Shown here one piece after another: positions 46,601 through 59,699 of a DNA stretch of 64,000 nucleotides; position 1 is the stretch's first letter, and every line of letters starts with the position of its first letter. A program made the translations under genes and the position numbers. Source of the DNA: Atopsyche davidsoni (lineage: Eukaryota; Arthropoda; Insecta; Trichoptera; Hydrobiosidae); the NCBI GenBank assembly GCA_022113835.1, contig JAILWY010000026.1, positions 6,909,001-6,973,000 on the forward strand. Direction: 5' to 3'. Under the pieces are notes generated by a model, which saw nothing but the letters and a program-made list of their open reading frames with translations, had not been told where the DNA came from and ran no database searches.

Positions 46601-48840
46601 ACGGTTTAATTAAACTAATTGACTTATGAAGTTCTTCCATTGTGAACAAGACTTCTTCAAACCTTCTAAATACTAGATTATTGCGCTGACTCGGATATTT
46701 ACTCACCCTTTTTAAATAATTTTTATTTCAGGATAAATGCTTTATTGTGTGTTGTGTAAATATAACCTAACCGGACTTAAAATTATCGTCAGCGTAGTGA
46801 CAATGAGTTTTATGTTGCGGTAGGAAGTTTTAAATTATTGTCCTCCGTTTGATTTAGATTTTCCTCTGTGCACGCACTGGAACAATTCGAACACTCCTCA
46901 CACTAATAAAAGAGGGGAAACGGGAAAAAGGGGACACGTCCGGCCGGCTCGCGAGTCGTGACAGTAACATCACAACAGGGGACTCTCCGGACGGGAGAGA
47001 GTGCCGAACAAAAACTGCCGAATAAAAAAAACCAATTATGCGGGGGCCGGGCAAAAAGTCATTCGATTGTGGCGATACTGGCGGGGGGAGTCCCGCTTCC
47101 CCGCGCCCCGCACTGCCGAGTTGTACTGCTTATCCCAATTTCGAAACCATTCCAAGATGTCCGCCTGGCGCCCCTCTCGTGCTTCAGCGAAAGTTTTTTT
47201 TTTGAATTTATGTTTAATGCAAGAATTCTTCTCAATATTTTTTTCATTTGTTTCTGAGTCGCGTTCTATGCAAAAAATCACGAATACCAAAAAATATAAA
47301 TATATTCAAAATAATTATTATGTTCAAAACCACCGCGGCCTTCTCGAATTCTATTTTTATAGAAAAATGCACGTTTGTAAATTTATTTAAAGATAAGTTT
47401 ATATCTGATAGTAAAAGTTGCATAATTTCATTCCAAGAAATGGTGTCATTAATTATATTTACAATTCTATGTCTGTAGTTGACTATCATTATTATTCACA
47501 TCGTCCTTTACAAGGAAGCGCACTGACTGTCCCGTGCAGTCGGGTTTCAGAATATGACCTAAATAGGACGCGAGCACTTAGCACTGACCTTTGTAACGTA
47601 ATTGCGGTCTAAATCCTTTGTTGCGTACTACACTGGCCTACACGCGTAGATTAGGTAATATAAAACCTATATTTGTACATTTTAAAATTACGACACACCT
47701 AAGATATGCATAATCATAACCTAAGGCAGAAAGGCAATCTGATTCAATTCATCAATCTGATATTTTAGCATACATTGTGATTGTTGTTGAGTGGTTGTGT
47801 TCGAAGACCCTCACGTCTTGCTGCATACTTCTTTATATATTTTTTCCATTGGTTTTCAAGATTTGTTGCTACGTGTGTAGAGGCCTTTGGAGTAACTTTG
47901 ATTGTCAGTACATCACAGATTGTGTCGTGATAGATTTGTTTTGATACTGTTCGTCTCCAAAAGCCCTTGATTATACATCTTCTCACACTCCAGGGGAATA
48001 ACATCTCTGTGACTGTGAAGCCCGATGCGAGGGAAGGAGATTCGCCCACGTAGAATCCAGCTTTAATCTAGTATTGTTTCTATTGGTGTGGTATTTTTGA
48101 TCATGCTATTATCTGATATATTCATATGCACATATTTTTAAGAAGACTTATCGTTAATATTTTTAGAGATTTTTTTTTTAATCATAGAATAATTTGCAAT
48201 AGTGAATAATTATGAATTAGCAATAATCTAAAATATTATAGATAAACACGTATCAGTCATTTTTGTTTATACAATGTTGAATTGTTTTATACAGAGCTTT
48301 GTGCAAAATATTTTAGGACTCCTCTCTGCAGGCAACGCAACCGAATTAACAGGACGAAGTTTTCCTTGTTCCCAGAGCAGGTTCCAGGCCAGCGCGACGG
48401 TCCTTATTTGGGAGAGAGCTAAACTGGTCCAAGGGACAGCATTCCCCGTAATGTTTTATCCTGAATTCACCTCAGAGATTTATAATCACTTTCTTTGAAA
48501 AAGCGGACGAATGAAAAAACAAACACGAATAAAACACGTTGAAAGATTTATAAATACTATAATTTTTATCAATTAAGAACGCCATCATCGTATAAAACTA
48601 TGCTGTTTTTTTTTTTGTATTGTATGATTTATCTCGTGCACTCGATATCAGATTTATTTAAAAAAATATTTAGGTCTTATTCTCTGAAGACCCAATTTTT
48701 TTTCCGATGGATTTTGTAATGCAAACGATGCAATGTATCCAGTGCTGTGAACGCGCGGAGAGCTGCAGTATTCGATAAGAGTGCAGTGAGTAAAGTATGC
48801 CGAATTCGAGCAGCAGTGTATTTAGCAATCGGCAGCGGCA
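46601..48840. other. AT-rich spacer with mixed patches at 46860-47180 and 48320-48450
   Basis: A TTTCAG acceptor-like tract near 46731 and a CTGCAG one near 48331 lack clear downstream donors. A 94-codon minus-strand open frame at 47765-48049 is unrecognised. Confidence 0.4.
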
Positions 48841-49010
48841 GTGATGTAGGTCACCCACCTTGGCAGCCTTCGCGCCGCGCACCGCCGCCCGATAGCGTAT
48901 CGGCGCCGGCCGCCCGATAGCACCGGCGCTTATCTCGGCTCACTCTTTCCAGGTCAAACTTGCATCTGCGACGACGCACTATCAGCCGCCGGGCCTGGCT
49001 CTGATGAACG
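48841..49010. promoter_or_regulatory. GC island
   Basis: CpG-rich block with repeated CGCCCGATAGC-type strings (48886-48920). Candidate regulatory island. Confidence 0.25.
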
Positions 49011-51320
49011 CACTGCTTGTTTTGAAACAAAAAAAATATTGATTAAATATCAAGATTCTTTATTTTTCATTAGGTAAATTTACATGGCTATGGTGTGTGG
49101 CTATCCGCTGATATTGTGGGGCTTGCGATGTGTGTCTTGGGTGGTAGCGTACATGTGTGAAAAAAACACATTTTTCTGCATGAGTTTATGAATATATTAA
49201 ATAAATAACTAAGAACTAGATAACAAAGATAGACATTTGAAACGCTGATCAATGGCAGTAAAACTCTCAAAGCAGGGATTGAAAAAATGACATTGCTTGT
49301 ATGCGTCATTTTTATAGGAAAAATTATAATTTACTACATCGTAATAGTTGTATAAAACGCTTTGTAAAAAGCCTTTAATTAAGTCATCGATAAAGTATAT
49401 GTATTATAAAAATAATATTATTGAGAAAAATGTCAAAATAGAGGCTTTTTTTTTTTTTCGTGTTACATATTTGACAGATTGTCAACTGTCTTTTATAGAC
49501 GGTATTAATATTTCCAAAGTGATCAACATTAATAGTGTAATATTAATTTCAGACGTGTAGTGTTATCAGTATATAAATCGGCTTTATGTAACAATAAATT
49601 TTAAATTTGTAAAACATTATAAATTTCTTTACGATACAATCGATACACACCACTTGCAAGTCGGTTGTTTTGTCCCGCCGACCCGCAGCTCTGAAAGCCC
49701 GCCTACAATTCTATCAATCACTCCGCCATTATATTCGCCGTTCGTGTAGTTGTCCGTATTATCTAAAAAGAAGTAGAATGCATTTACTTTCCCATGGCAC
49801 AGAATGCATAAATATATCAGGTCGAGTTTATCTCTTCCGCCGCGATACGGCTTACCGCAATCTATGAGTCAAACAATGACATTGGCCCCCGCCTGTTTTT
49901 GTAACGGACATTTTCATAACATGAAATATATTGCAAGTAAGCACCAAGGAAACATGCGTTTAACAATAGGACTTATATAAGTAATTTTTAAAAGACCATA
50001 AAAATACACCTACACGGAATTTCCCAATAACATTTAATATATATTTTTTAATTTTATCAAGTTGCATCGCTAATAACAATGTTGAATGAATAGCAATGTA
50101 AATCTCTAAAAAAAACCAATAGAGTATATCAAATGTAGTACACTTCAACAGAGTTACGCGGATTGTATCCAGATTTCTCCATTATAAAACCGTATTAATC
50201 AATTTTAGCATCAAAAACTCATTTATCATCATGCATTATGTTTGACTTTTCGCTGTAGGCGCTATGTTTTGCTTAGAGTAATAAAATAAAATAAGAGCCT
50301 CCGGACCCATTTGACCGATAGTGTCGAATTAATGATAATCTGTATTCTTTAAATCGACATGTGTTTAATTTAACAAATATAACCGATGGTAATTTAAGAT
50401 CCAGCTGTGATTGGTAAACGCTTCAGAAACAGGCAGCTTTATTAGCTTTACTTTAGTTAGATAAGGTAGTTACAAACACGAGTAATCCGCAAAGTTCTAG
50501 GTTTTGTGCAAGAGGTTGATGAACCGGTTGCATGAGCGTAAAGGCAAACATATTTTCGAGACACCAAATGTCTGATAAAGAAGTCTGTCTTTTGTTTGCC
50601 GTTGCACTTGTTTCGTTATCGGATGCCCTTTATGTGTGTGTAGCTCGCGGCGCTTATCTTATCGTCAGATTTCGTTAAATTAGTAGGTAATCCTCTTCAA
50701 GTAGTAACTTGGCAAATATTCAGTCGAGCGAAATGACCGCTGTGACCTTTGGCTCGTAGAAGGCGTTCTTTGTCAAAAAAGGATCAGATTATCCGATCAT
50801 AAATCATTTTCGTTTCGTCTTTACATATTTTATACAATATTAAAGTGCATTGTGCAATAATTTATGATGGCAATACGAATAGCTACTTTTGTGGTTATGG
50901 AAATATAATGCAATCGTTAACAATGCAATAAATAAGGTTTTACTTTGACAGAATATTTGATGGCACAATTCGAGGAAGAAAAGGAATTCCAGAATTTGTA
51001 ATATCAATATATTATATACTCAAAAGAGGAAATTTCTACGTTTTGATTTATATTTGTAGTGTAGATTTCAAACAACAGTATACATTGCAATATTGATAAT
51101 CGAATATCAAATAAATGTCATATCTCTAATGATTATAATAAAAAATCAATTTTTTGATTGTGCTCGCCATCGCCGTAAGAACATTCTTACGTTATAACTT
51201 AAGGGGTCGTTACATTGTGTAATTTATTACGAGACAAAATATAAAACCGGTCAGAACACTGAAATAAGGTCTTTTTACCTGGATAATGCCATTCAAACCG
51301 GAACAGTCCCGGTGGTGTGG
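49011..51320. other. AT-rich spacer; weak juxtaposed splice signal at 49073
   Basis: A tract TTCTTTATTTTTCATTAG ends at 49073 and is followed directly by GTAAAT. The acceptor is good, the donor lacks G at +5. Mixed patch at 49660-49860. No gene is supported. Confidence 0.4.
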
Positions 51321-51600
51321 TAACGTATGGTGAGCCTGCGCATACGTGACGGGCCATCCAGTAGGTCGGCTCATTTAAAGTCGAGGCATTACGCGTCTGT
51401 TTGCCTCTCGCCGGGCGCCTCGGGCCGTCGCTCTAATGAAAAACGTTTTCGATTAATTCGATTTCCCCGAATTTTCAAATCAAGATCTATCGTCTCGGGC
51501 TGTCCGCCTGAGCCGCCACGTCCCTCGGCCCTGTAGTCCCGATCCGCGCCCGACACGTGCCCGGCCTGAACCAGAGATAATGGTAATTCACGAGATATTT
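51321..51600. promoter_or_regulatory. GC-rich island
   Basis: Mixed to GC-rich with several CGGGC strings. No coding resemblance. Confidence 0.25.
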
Positions 51601-52090
51601 CCTTGGCCGTGTACTAGAATACCATTGCTTTACTATTTCGTGAGTCAAAAACCGATTTGATCGCTAGTGAAGCATCGTTCATTTTAAATGTATTTTAAAA
51701 ATCAAGCCAAACACGTTGACTGCAGCAATGTACAATATACAATAAAATGTTATAAGTGTAATTAAAAAAAAATCTTATCAGTTGAGGTTAGACTCGCGTA
51801 TTGCATTGCAAATGATTTAAAATCTGAAGACCCAGATTTTTCACTGAACTATAATTTTAAATTTGCGAAAAGTTTCAGTGTTCTTATATTTTTTACACCG
51901 CATGCATATTATAAACAAACCAATTTTTTAACTCGTGCCTAGCAACTTATTCCTGTTATTTGACGTCAAAAAGTAAGGTTAGTGTCCTTTAATACCAAGG
52001 TTTTTGTGCGATGTCTTTTCTAGTTTTGAAATTTTACGATTTTTGCACTAAGCATTGTTCTTTTGATATTGACTATTGATGATAATTGAG
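51601..52090. other. AT-rich spacer with CRE at 51961-51968
   Basis: TGACGTCA lies outside any GC island here. Otherwise nothing recognised. Confidence 0.45.
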
Positions 52091-52280
52091 GAAGTTTCCT
52101 GGTAGAACCGCGGCCGACCAGAGATGCCAAGGTTCTCCACGCTGTTCCACAACACTGCATGACGAATGCGGTCTTAATCCCGCAGCTGAGGCTGGCGATG
52201 GACCATGCATGATGAAGAACCTTCACGTTTACCTTAACTGTTGTGATTCCTGCTTCCAGGCAGAAGTTCCTCATCTAGCG
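52091..52280. other. Mixed block with opposing open frames
   Basis: Open on both strands (65 codons +, 84 codons -), including a Cys-rich + strand peptide and a minus-strand peptide with VKVNVKVLHHAW. I do not recognise either. GCATGCATG-type strings near 52204. Could be a relic or a regulatory block. Confidence 0.2.
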
Positions 52281-54590
52281 TGACGAATTGCGAGTGTTTG
52301 ATTTATAATTCGGTTGCTTGTTCGGTAATTTAACAATTAATGTATTGTAACTGAACTCTCCGAGTCGACAGTCACAAATTTGAATATATATATTGATATT
52401 ATAATAGTACCAACAATCGACTAATTTCGCTGTTTTGCTGCTTCTGACAGGTATTAAGCAAAACCTATTATTCTACTTGAAGGAATTTATATGCTCGCTT
52501 GTTCTAAAACCTCTCAGCTCTGGCTACATTTAAATTAAAATACATTATCAAAATATTCAACATTTTTCTCCACGCTTTCTTTCATTAGAATTTTCAATCT
52601 GCATATTAAAATTAAATAACATTAGCGCATTTCTTTGTATTTTTTTTTTGTTTTATTAAAACAAATACTATTTTTCATTATCTAATAATTCAAATCAAAA
52701 TTTAAAAAACACAAAGGCAAAAATGTTCGAAAATCCAACATTTTATACATCTTGTCTTTATATTTAATACAGAACAACGTGTATCAGTCTCACTGGAAGA
52801 ATTATCGGTAAAAAATGCTGCAAAAACATGTCATTGATAATTAAGCAGCACAGCCACCGCTAACCCATTAACGCGAGCAACGCCATTGCGCCAAGTCAGG
52901 TCGGATCTTTGCGCCTTCGCCTGGGCCGGTGTGAAGTTGGCTGTCGATGGCGGCTGACGGATGCACGTATCCGCCCCGACTGTAGCCCGGACTATAATTT
53001 AATATCCGGGACATGGCCAGACGCTTCGTGCTGGTGTCTGCTTCCGATCTCAAGCGTGAAAGTTTCTTGCAAACGATTCGACGCCATTGTTTTCGGTGGG
53101 CTTTAAACTTGTCTATGCAGAAAGAATAGAAAACTAATGAATGACTTCGTTACGAGCTCAGAGTTAGTTTGGTTGAGTTGCTGTGTTTTTCAGAAGTTCT
53201 TCGCACTGATTTTTTTTATTATACCTGTGTATTAAGAGTTACATATTTTATTTTTAGGATAGATTTTGTATAATATTTTATGATTAACAATGATAGTTGG
53301 GAGTTATCCGTTTTTTTTCGTTTGTCGATTTGAATATTTTTTTTTTTTACTTTACAACTCAATTATTTCTCAGGATAATACTCCTCTTACGTTTAACATA
53401 CCAAATAAAATATCAAATAAACTTTATGAGTGAATCCGAAAGATTTGCACTTGATCGTTAAGCCAAAAACACAGTTGTGATTATTATCATTAATAATTTT
53501 ATGTCGTCAAATATGGGTAAACTGAACTACGAATAAGTCTTAAATTGAGTTTGTATCAGATTCATTATTAAAAGTTCTTTCTGGAAAAAAATTCAATAAA
53601 TATCATTTTTTCGTTAATAGTACGTCTGTGGTGAATACAATAGTAATAGAACTCCAGTCCAGTATTTTAAAATGTCAGCTTTAAATTTACTTTAAAATAT
53701 ATTAAATTTTCATGCTTAATGTTACGCTTGTTATTTATGGTTCACATTATTTTAAGGTGATATCTTTATTGCTGTTTTTTCAACAGTTTTTAAAATCGTT
53801 AGCATGTATTCAAAACCATCATTGTTTGATTTATATTGAGATAACATTTTACGTTAAATTTCCTCGCGGCTTGTTGTTTTATGTAGAACATTGGAATTAG
53901 TACACAAACATTTCTGACTCGACTTGTAATGGTGTAATATATTCTTCAAATGCGGCGAGGAGTCCATTATATAAACTTACAAATAAATAAATATTATTAC
54001 AATTCTAACCATTGTTGAAATGGTTTCTTAAATGTGTCAAAAAATATATATATTTTTTAAAAAATATATTCAAGTTTTCGTATATACTATAGTATAATAA
54101 AGCTAAATTGAAAGTTTAACATTTTATTATAAAATAATTTGTTTCAAAAGAAAGAACCGAGATTAAAATCAATTCCAAATGGGAATACGTGACTTGTAAA
54201 CATAGCAAACGTATCCAACGTCAAATTTACATAACTTTTCAGATTTATTACGTTTAAAATTATTTGTATAAATCTGCTGGTAAATTAGCCATTTATGTGT
54301 ATTTAAATTTAACATGAACTTTAAAAAGTAATGATGCTTATATTTTTCAATTAATGGTAAGTATATTTTTATGTATTACTTGTGCTTTCGGGCATCACGG
54401 TTAATTTTTTCAGTCGTATATGTCGTTAATTTTTTTTTTTTACTTACTACTGCCCCGGTAGTTCGACAGATAGCTATTCTAGAATATTCATCAATCTCGG
54501 AGGTATTATGGCTTTCCGTTTTGAGTGAAGTTGGCTTCACTCTTGGCGCTGCACTATTGCATCCATAATTCATGTGCCTCTTCTATTTTT
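52281..54590. other. AT-rich spacer with GC patch at 52850-53100
   Basis: A pyrimidine-rich stretch ending in GACAG at 52450 is followed by GTATTA (weak). GTAAGT at about 54358 is a good donor, and TTTTCAG near 54242 a possible acceptor, but the 110 bases between are very AT-rich and not convincing. Confidence 0.4.
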
Positions 54591-54920
54591 AGGTCTCAGT
54601 TTCGTCTGCGGATTTAGTGTCGCGTCACTCTGTCCGCTTCGCACGCCTGAATAAAATAACCGACGGAAACGATGAGCGGCTCCGGTAGCCGCGACAGGCG
54701 CAACTCAGATTTGAATATTTTTTAATTCTCGCTTTTCAGAGCCGATGTCTCGGAATGTTTACTTAGCGAATGACGACAACGAGGTCAGCACGACGAGTGT
54801 TTGTTTATTGTGTGGAAGACCTGCGATTTTTTGTGTCGCTTTGCTAGTGGGCGCGGGTTTGTTCTCGCGGCTGCGGCTCTCGAGTCCCCTCTCGACAGCG
54901 AGTCGCCATTACTCTTGACA
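54591..54920. promoter_or_regulatory. Mixed GC-rich block
   Basis: Begins just after a good acceptor-like tract (CTCTTCTATTTTTAG ending at 54593). No matching donor or coding frame was identified. CpG-containing throughout. Confidence 0.25.
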
Positions 54921-55500
54921 GATTGCAATGGCTATGATTTACACGGATAAAAAACTAGTTGTAGTAATTGTCTTGCAACTAGTTGGCTACCTCAAAATAA
55001 ATCATAATCGTGTATTATTACAATTGTGTGATTTTATTGTGATGTAGATGGGACCTACTCTAGTACAACTAGTTTAATTTTCATCGTGGTTCCTGTTTTT
55101 TGTATCCATATAATGATTTTAATCAATATTATATCCTATCTGTAGCATGGTAATAAATAATTTATGCGTTGTTAAATATTTAATTAAAAGTATCAGGTTG
55201 TTTCACATAACTTATTAATGTCAGTTTCGCCTGTCACGTTTGTTTATTGGAGGATCATTACTTATCTTTTTTGTTAAGTTTGGCACAGATGCAATCAGCA
55301 AGCAAACTTTTCTTAAATTTCTCGCAGAATTAGGTATAGACTTATGTATTTATTTTTGGAGATCTTTGTTATTCGTGAGACTCTTTTTTTTGTTGAGAAA
55401 AGCGTGTGAACACTCGCAAGTTTTCTATAACGTATTCACTTTTGATTAATTTTAATCGAACTATAATCATAAATCAATTTTCAATTTAGTACAATACAGT
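54921..55500. other. AT-rich spacer
   Basis: ACTAGTTG/CAACTAGT strings recur at 54953-54982 and again near 55064-55073 (CAACTAGTTT). Otherwise nothing recognised. Confidence 0.45.
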
Positions 55501-56310
55501 CGGCGCACGCAGCCTCGTTCATATCGGGTAAGCCCCCCGCGTCCGAGATCTCATTAAATCGCATTCGTTCCACACGCCCTAACGATCCGCCGCACACCAA
55601 CCCACCTTCGTGATATTCTTGCGTCGACTGTGTTTCCAGAATGCTCTCTTCTGAGAACCCTCACCGAGCGCGAGAATGTAAAATATCACCTAGAATTGTA
55701 CACGAAATAACCCTACGACTTAGCAACTTCTCGCAATTTATACTAACCGCATAAGTCTCGCTTAAAGTATCAAATTGCGTTCCCACAAAAGGGGCAGCCA
55801 TTCTCGGCGGACTCCTGTTGTTTTCGCCTTATTCTACGTCATCATTATAAATATGCAACTGTCAAAAGCATTAATAAGGATGGCCCGCGCATTACGGCCC
55901 ATTCATTATGCTTTATTGAGATTATGTTCCGCGGTGGGAAGGCACGACCGGCGTGGGAGGAGAGACCTTCATCCGGAGGGTTCCCTGAGCGGTATCAGCA
56001 CCGCGTCGCTCACAACTCAAGATAGCTTTACCTTTGTGATTTCTCCGTGGAACACATCCGATCCTGGACTGCTCCATTTTGCGATTCTATTGAGAGTGAC
56101 CAGAATTTTAATTCGTGGTTTTTGATCGTTGTGAATTTTTCGATGACTGGTCGATTCTTTGTGAGCATCTTCTGCGTTTTGATGGGACCGAGTACGTCTC
56201 TTGGTCGGTTAGCCCTAGAAGGGGGAAGAGAGCCTCAGCCGTGCTGCCCGCCGCCTCCCGCGAGAATGACAGTCGTGATAAACGATGACCTTTGTCGAAG
56301 GATCGTTCAA
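55501..56310. promoter_or_regulatory. Broad mixed-composition block
   Basis: About 800 bases of moderate GC. Open + strand frames of 116 and 91 codons overlap in different frames and carry no recognised domain. Candidate regulatory region. Confidence 0.25.
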
Positions 56311-57860
56311 ATTAGGATCTAATTATAACACAAGCAATGGGTGCACATTTATAAAATCAACGTTCATTTAAATAAATAAATATACGAGGGACATTGATGA
56401 ATATCAGTGATGCTTTATTATTTGTTTATTGTAATTGTAACATAAGAGGCAGTAGGTTGGATAAATTAGGTTTGTAAATAGAGATAACTCATTATATTGA
56501 CGTGAAAGATGTATAATTTTGGCACTTTACCAATTATGTTCAGTAATGTTTATGACACAGACTGTTTAATCCGCACATTCAATATATTGAACTCCCCTCC
56601 CCCCACCGTCCCCGCCTTAAATCGACAGGATGATTACATCTCCCGCTAAACCTCTGCCAAGTCATTCTCCATTAAAGCACTAATATCTGTTTTTTAACCT
56701 TTGGCTCATAAATTCTGTCAATGTTAACATAAAGTGATCGGCGCGAAAAGCTTTTAAATTGATTTCGGATCTGCTTCAGGCACGAGTTGTTAGTCGAAAG
56801 CAATTAATTTAACAGCCGATAATTTGCTAGCTCGATCCTTTTTATTCCGAGTTATATTATGAAGACTATCATAATGTAATTTCCATTCTTCGCCTTTTAT
56901 GGATTGTCACGGATTAAAAATATGTCTTATTATTTGAAGAAGAAAAAAACAAAGCAAGGGGTCTTTGATTACACTTGGGCGATAAATATATCAAGTTGAC
57001 ACTGTTCTTTGCACAAAGATTCCAGATAGCCTTTTGGGTCGGGAAGATGTGGGTAAAGCCCCGCGCCTTTACCAATAAGACTTTTGTTTGGACGTATGCC
57101 CCAACTGACAACACAACTAAGTCAGAACTTCAAACTCTAAATTATGGTAAGATATTATAATGAGCTCAATGCTTTGTGTGTAGCCATACACAAATTATAG
57201 ACCGTGATAAAGCATTTTAAAAACGTCTCAGCGTCGAATTATTTTCGGTTTCTCAACAGCACCCTTCTACGCAACGAACCTTTTAGTAAATGCTTTGTGT
57301 ATTAGTCAGAGAGTAAAATTTATGTTGTGAATGTATTTTAGATTTTTATATGAAGTTAAAATCAGACTATGTAACTTACATGTAAAAAATACTTAAATTC
57401 ATGTTCAATATTTACTGGAAAATTTATCGAATACGACAAAAATCGACCATCATATCTATTATGACATCCAGTAAATTTATATATTATCAAGCGTTTTATA
57501 ATAGTTATAAAATTTTTATCGTATGTTACAAATTTTTTGATGTTCTTAAGAAGTATTCAAAAAAACATTTATTTTGGAAAATATGAAAATGTATATTAAC
57601 GGTTCGCATATCGACTTATTAAATATTGAATTCTATAAATTACTTTGTGCCATTTCGAAATTGTGCGTACTCTATCGTATTTTTATGATAATAAAACAAT
57701 TTCGGTACCATTCTGAGTAGATTCCATTATTCCTCAGAGCGATAGTCGTATAGCGTGTTTTAAAGCATCATACAAAAAGACAGTAATTCTATGCCATTTT
57801 AAGATGCGCAGGTCATTCGCGTGACAAACGAATCTTTAAAATAAAGAAATCACTACATTA
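56311..57860. other. AT-rich spacer
   Basis: No gene. C-rich strip at 56595-56620. GTAAGA near 57148 is donor-like without exon evidence. Confidence 0.5.
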
Positions 57861-58150
57861 AGTAAAAAGGGTTGGCTTCGCTGACGCAATTCCCGTGGTG
57901 CGCCCTAGTTGGTGTCCCCGCCCGGCCCTGGCCGCCCCTGGCCGCCCCTGGCCGCCCCTGGGTGTCCCCGCCCGCCCCTGGCCGCCCCTGGCCGCCCCGC
58001 CCCGCCCGCTCGCCGCCCACTCCCCAATTAGCCGCTCGCGCCGTGTCTCCTCTGGCCGCCCCGGCGGACTCGCCCACCTCGGGCCGGGTCGCGCTGCCGG
58101 ACTGCGCCGACTTGACACTGAGGCGCGGCCACGCTGTAAAGTGGAAATAG
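57861..58150. promoter_or_regulatory. GC island with decamer minisatellite
   Basis: Very GC-rich block around the 10-bp array at 57911-58000. Four overlapping open frames (65-122 codons) on both strands are Pro/Gly/Arg-rich artefacts of the repeat. Confidence 0.35.
57911..58000. repeat. 10-bp minisatellite with higher-order structure
   Basis: Decamers of type GCCGCCCCTG alternate with the unit GGTGTCCCCG, which occurs at 57911-57920 and 57961-57970, exactly 50 bases apart. This suggests duplication of a 50-bp block as well as single-unit slippage. Confidence 0.85.
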
Positions 58151-58371
58151 CTCGCCCTCGAATGATGCATTCTGAACGCTGGACGTATTTTTAGATGCTG
58201 AGTAATGGCAGACTCGTACAATCATGCTTTCGCCGTTTTATTGTGGTATTTACCTGCTTGATGTTTATTGACGTGTTATGGAGTGTTTACCGGAGGCGTG
58301 CCGTGTATACATGCATTAAAGCACTGTATACTCCAAAATATTTTTAAAACGCTTGAAAATAATACTCAATA
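58151..58371. other. Short spacer
   Basis: Nothing recognised. Confidence 0.5.
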
Positions 58372-58373
58372 TA

Positions 58374-58584
58374 CAGGGTTAGGCAGGGAGGTATGGATAA
58401 TTTGAACGGGGCGCCACGCGAGGTGGAGATGACCTTGGTGGATAAAGAGTGGGGATATCTGCTCGTCAGGAGATTTTTGTAATGGCAACATCCAAGTTAC
58501 ACATTGAAAAAATAAATTTAAGTTTCGTTGAAAAATGAGTGTAACTGTTATTTCAAATCATCCATACCTTCCTACCTAACCCTG
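58374..58584. mobile_element. TA-flanked MITE (211 bp)
   Basis: Termini CAGGGTTAGGCAGGGAGGTA and CAGGGTTAGGTAGGAAGGTA (right end as reverse complement) match, and the similarity continues through TGGAT(A/G)ATTTGAA to about 33 bp with three mismatches. TA on both sides (58372-58373, 58585-58586) fits a Tc1/mariner-type duplication, though the CAGGGT terminus is not typical of classic mariners. No coding capacity. Confidence 0.75.
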
Positions 58585-58586
58585 TA

Positions 58587-59090
58587 ACATAATATAGCAT
58601 TTCATATAGTATACCCACATATTTTTATTAAATTTGAAATATATGCGTATTTATAATTATGTGACACACAATATTGAACTAATAAAATCGGTTAAGTAAC
58701 AAGAAAAACATAAACCAATGAATGCATTATGGTCGTATAGTGCTATTTTTTCACAAAACAAGATAAAATTCGACCAAACTTCTTATTTTTTCGACCATTG
58801 CGACTACAACTAAGTAACAATTTGAATTGTTACATGTTAGTGTGTAGCCGTACACCTATGTTGTAGATACGCATTTCATGACTCGTACATATTTTTATCA
58901 TTGTTAATGTCAAATCTAGTATTTCTCGTGTTATGACATATTACAATTTTAAAATTTGTTTCGTTTTAGCAAAAACGCGAAACGTTGTTAACCAATGCAA
59001 ATAAAAAAAAATATTTACTGAACACATCATTACATTATATTGACAAACATTTTGTAAAGCAAAAAATAAGTTGACAAAGAAACTGTTCAT
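58587..59090. other. AT-rich spacer
   Basis: Nothing recognised. Confidence 0.5.
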
Positions 59091-59310
59091 GAAAATCGAG
59101 GTGATTGGCAATGGTAATGTTGCACCTGGTCGTCAGCAAAGTCATTATCCTGCTGCAAGTGTGCTGGCCACCTCTGATCCCCGAGAAGCCCCGCGACTGC
59201 AGCCGCCTTCGCCTACATTCCCTGCAGCGGTGAGGCTTCGGTCATGCCCGCCCAAAGTGCATCGACTGCCCTCTGCAGCGCACGCAGCGAGTAGCTGATC
59301 GCGCTCAATG
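59091..59310. promoter_or_regulatory. GC patch
   Basis: Mixed to GC-rich, with CTGCAG recurring at 59197-59202, 59222-59227 and 59273-59278. No coding resemblance. Confidence 0.25.
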
Positions 59311-59486
59311 TTGGGTTTCCTTCTAATGCCTTAATTTTCTTCATTCCGACTCGATACAAACAAAACCAACGCTTTGTTACCGTAACATAAATAATTAACA
59401 ACGAACAATCATAAAACCCTTTCGTTTTCAATCACAGATTTGTACTCGATAAATTGGTTCTGTTCATTTTTATACAAGTAATTTTC

Positions 59487-59512
59487 ATATATATATATAT
59501 ATATATATATAT
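59487..59512. repeat. (AT)13 microsatellite
   Basis: Uninterrupted AT dinucleotides inside a 59311-59700 AT-rich spacer that holds nothing else recognised. Confidence 0.95.
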
Positions 59513-59699
59513 GTACTTACTGCATAAAAAATACGTTGTGATGTTTCGTTTTTTTTTTATTTTTATGTTCGAGTTACCTTGCAATTATATACGGAACAAT
59601 GTGTTCAGTAGGTAGTTCAAAAAACGCTTTAACATAAATAATGCTCACACGCTAGCAACATTCCGCCAACGGTTCCATTTATTATTCATTATTTCACTT

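Noticed and set aside
47765..48049. 94-codon minus-strand open frame
   Set aside because: Length is not exceptional for this many bases searched in six frames. No domain recognised, no splice or promoter context. A protein search would be worthwhile but I cannot support it.
57853..58221. Long Gly/Arg-rich and Pro-rich open frames on both strands
   Set aside because: Direct translations of the decamer minisatellite and its GC island.
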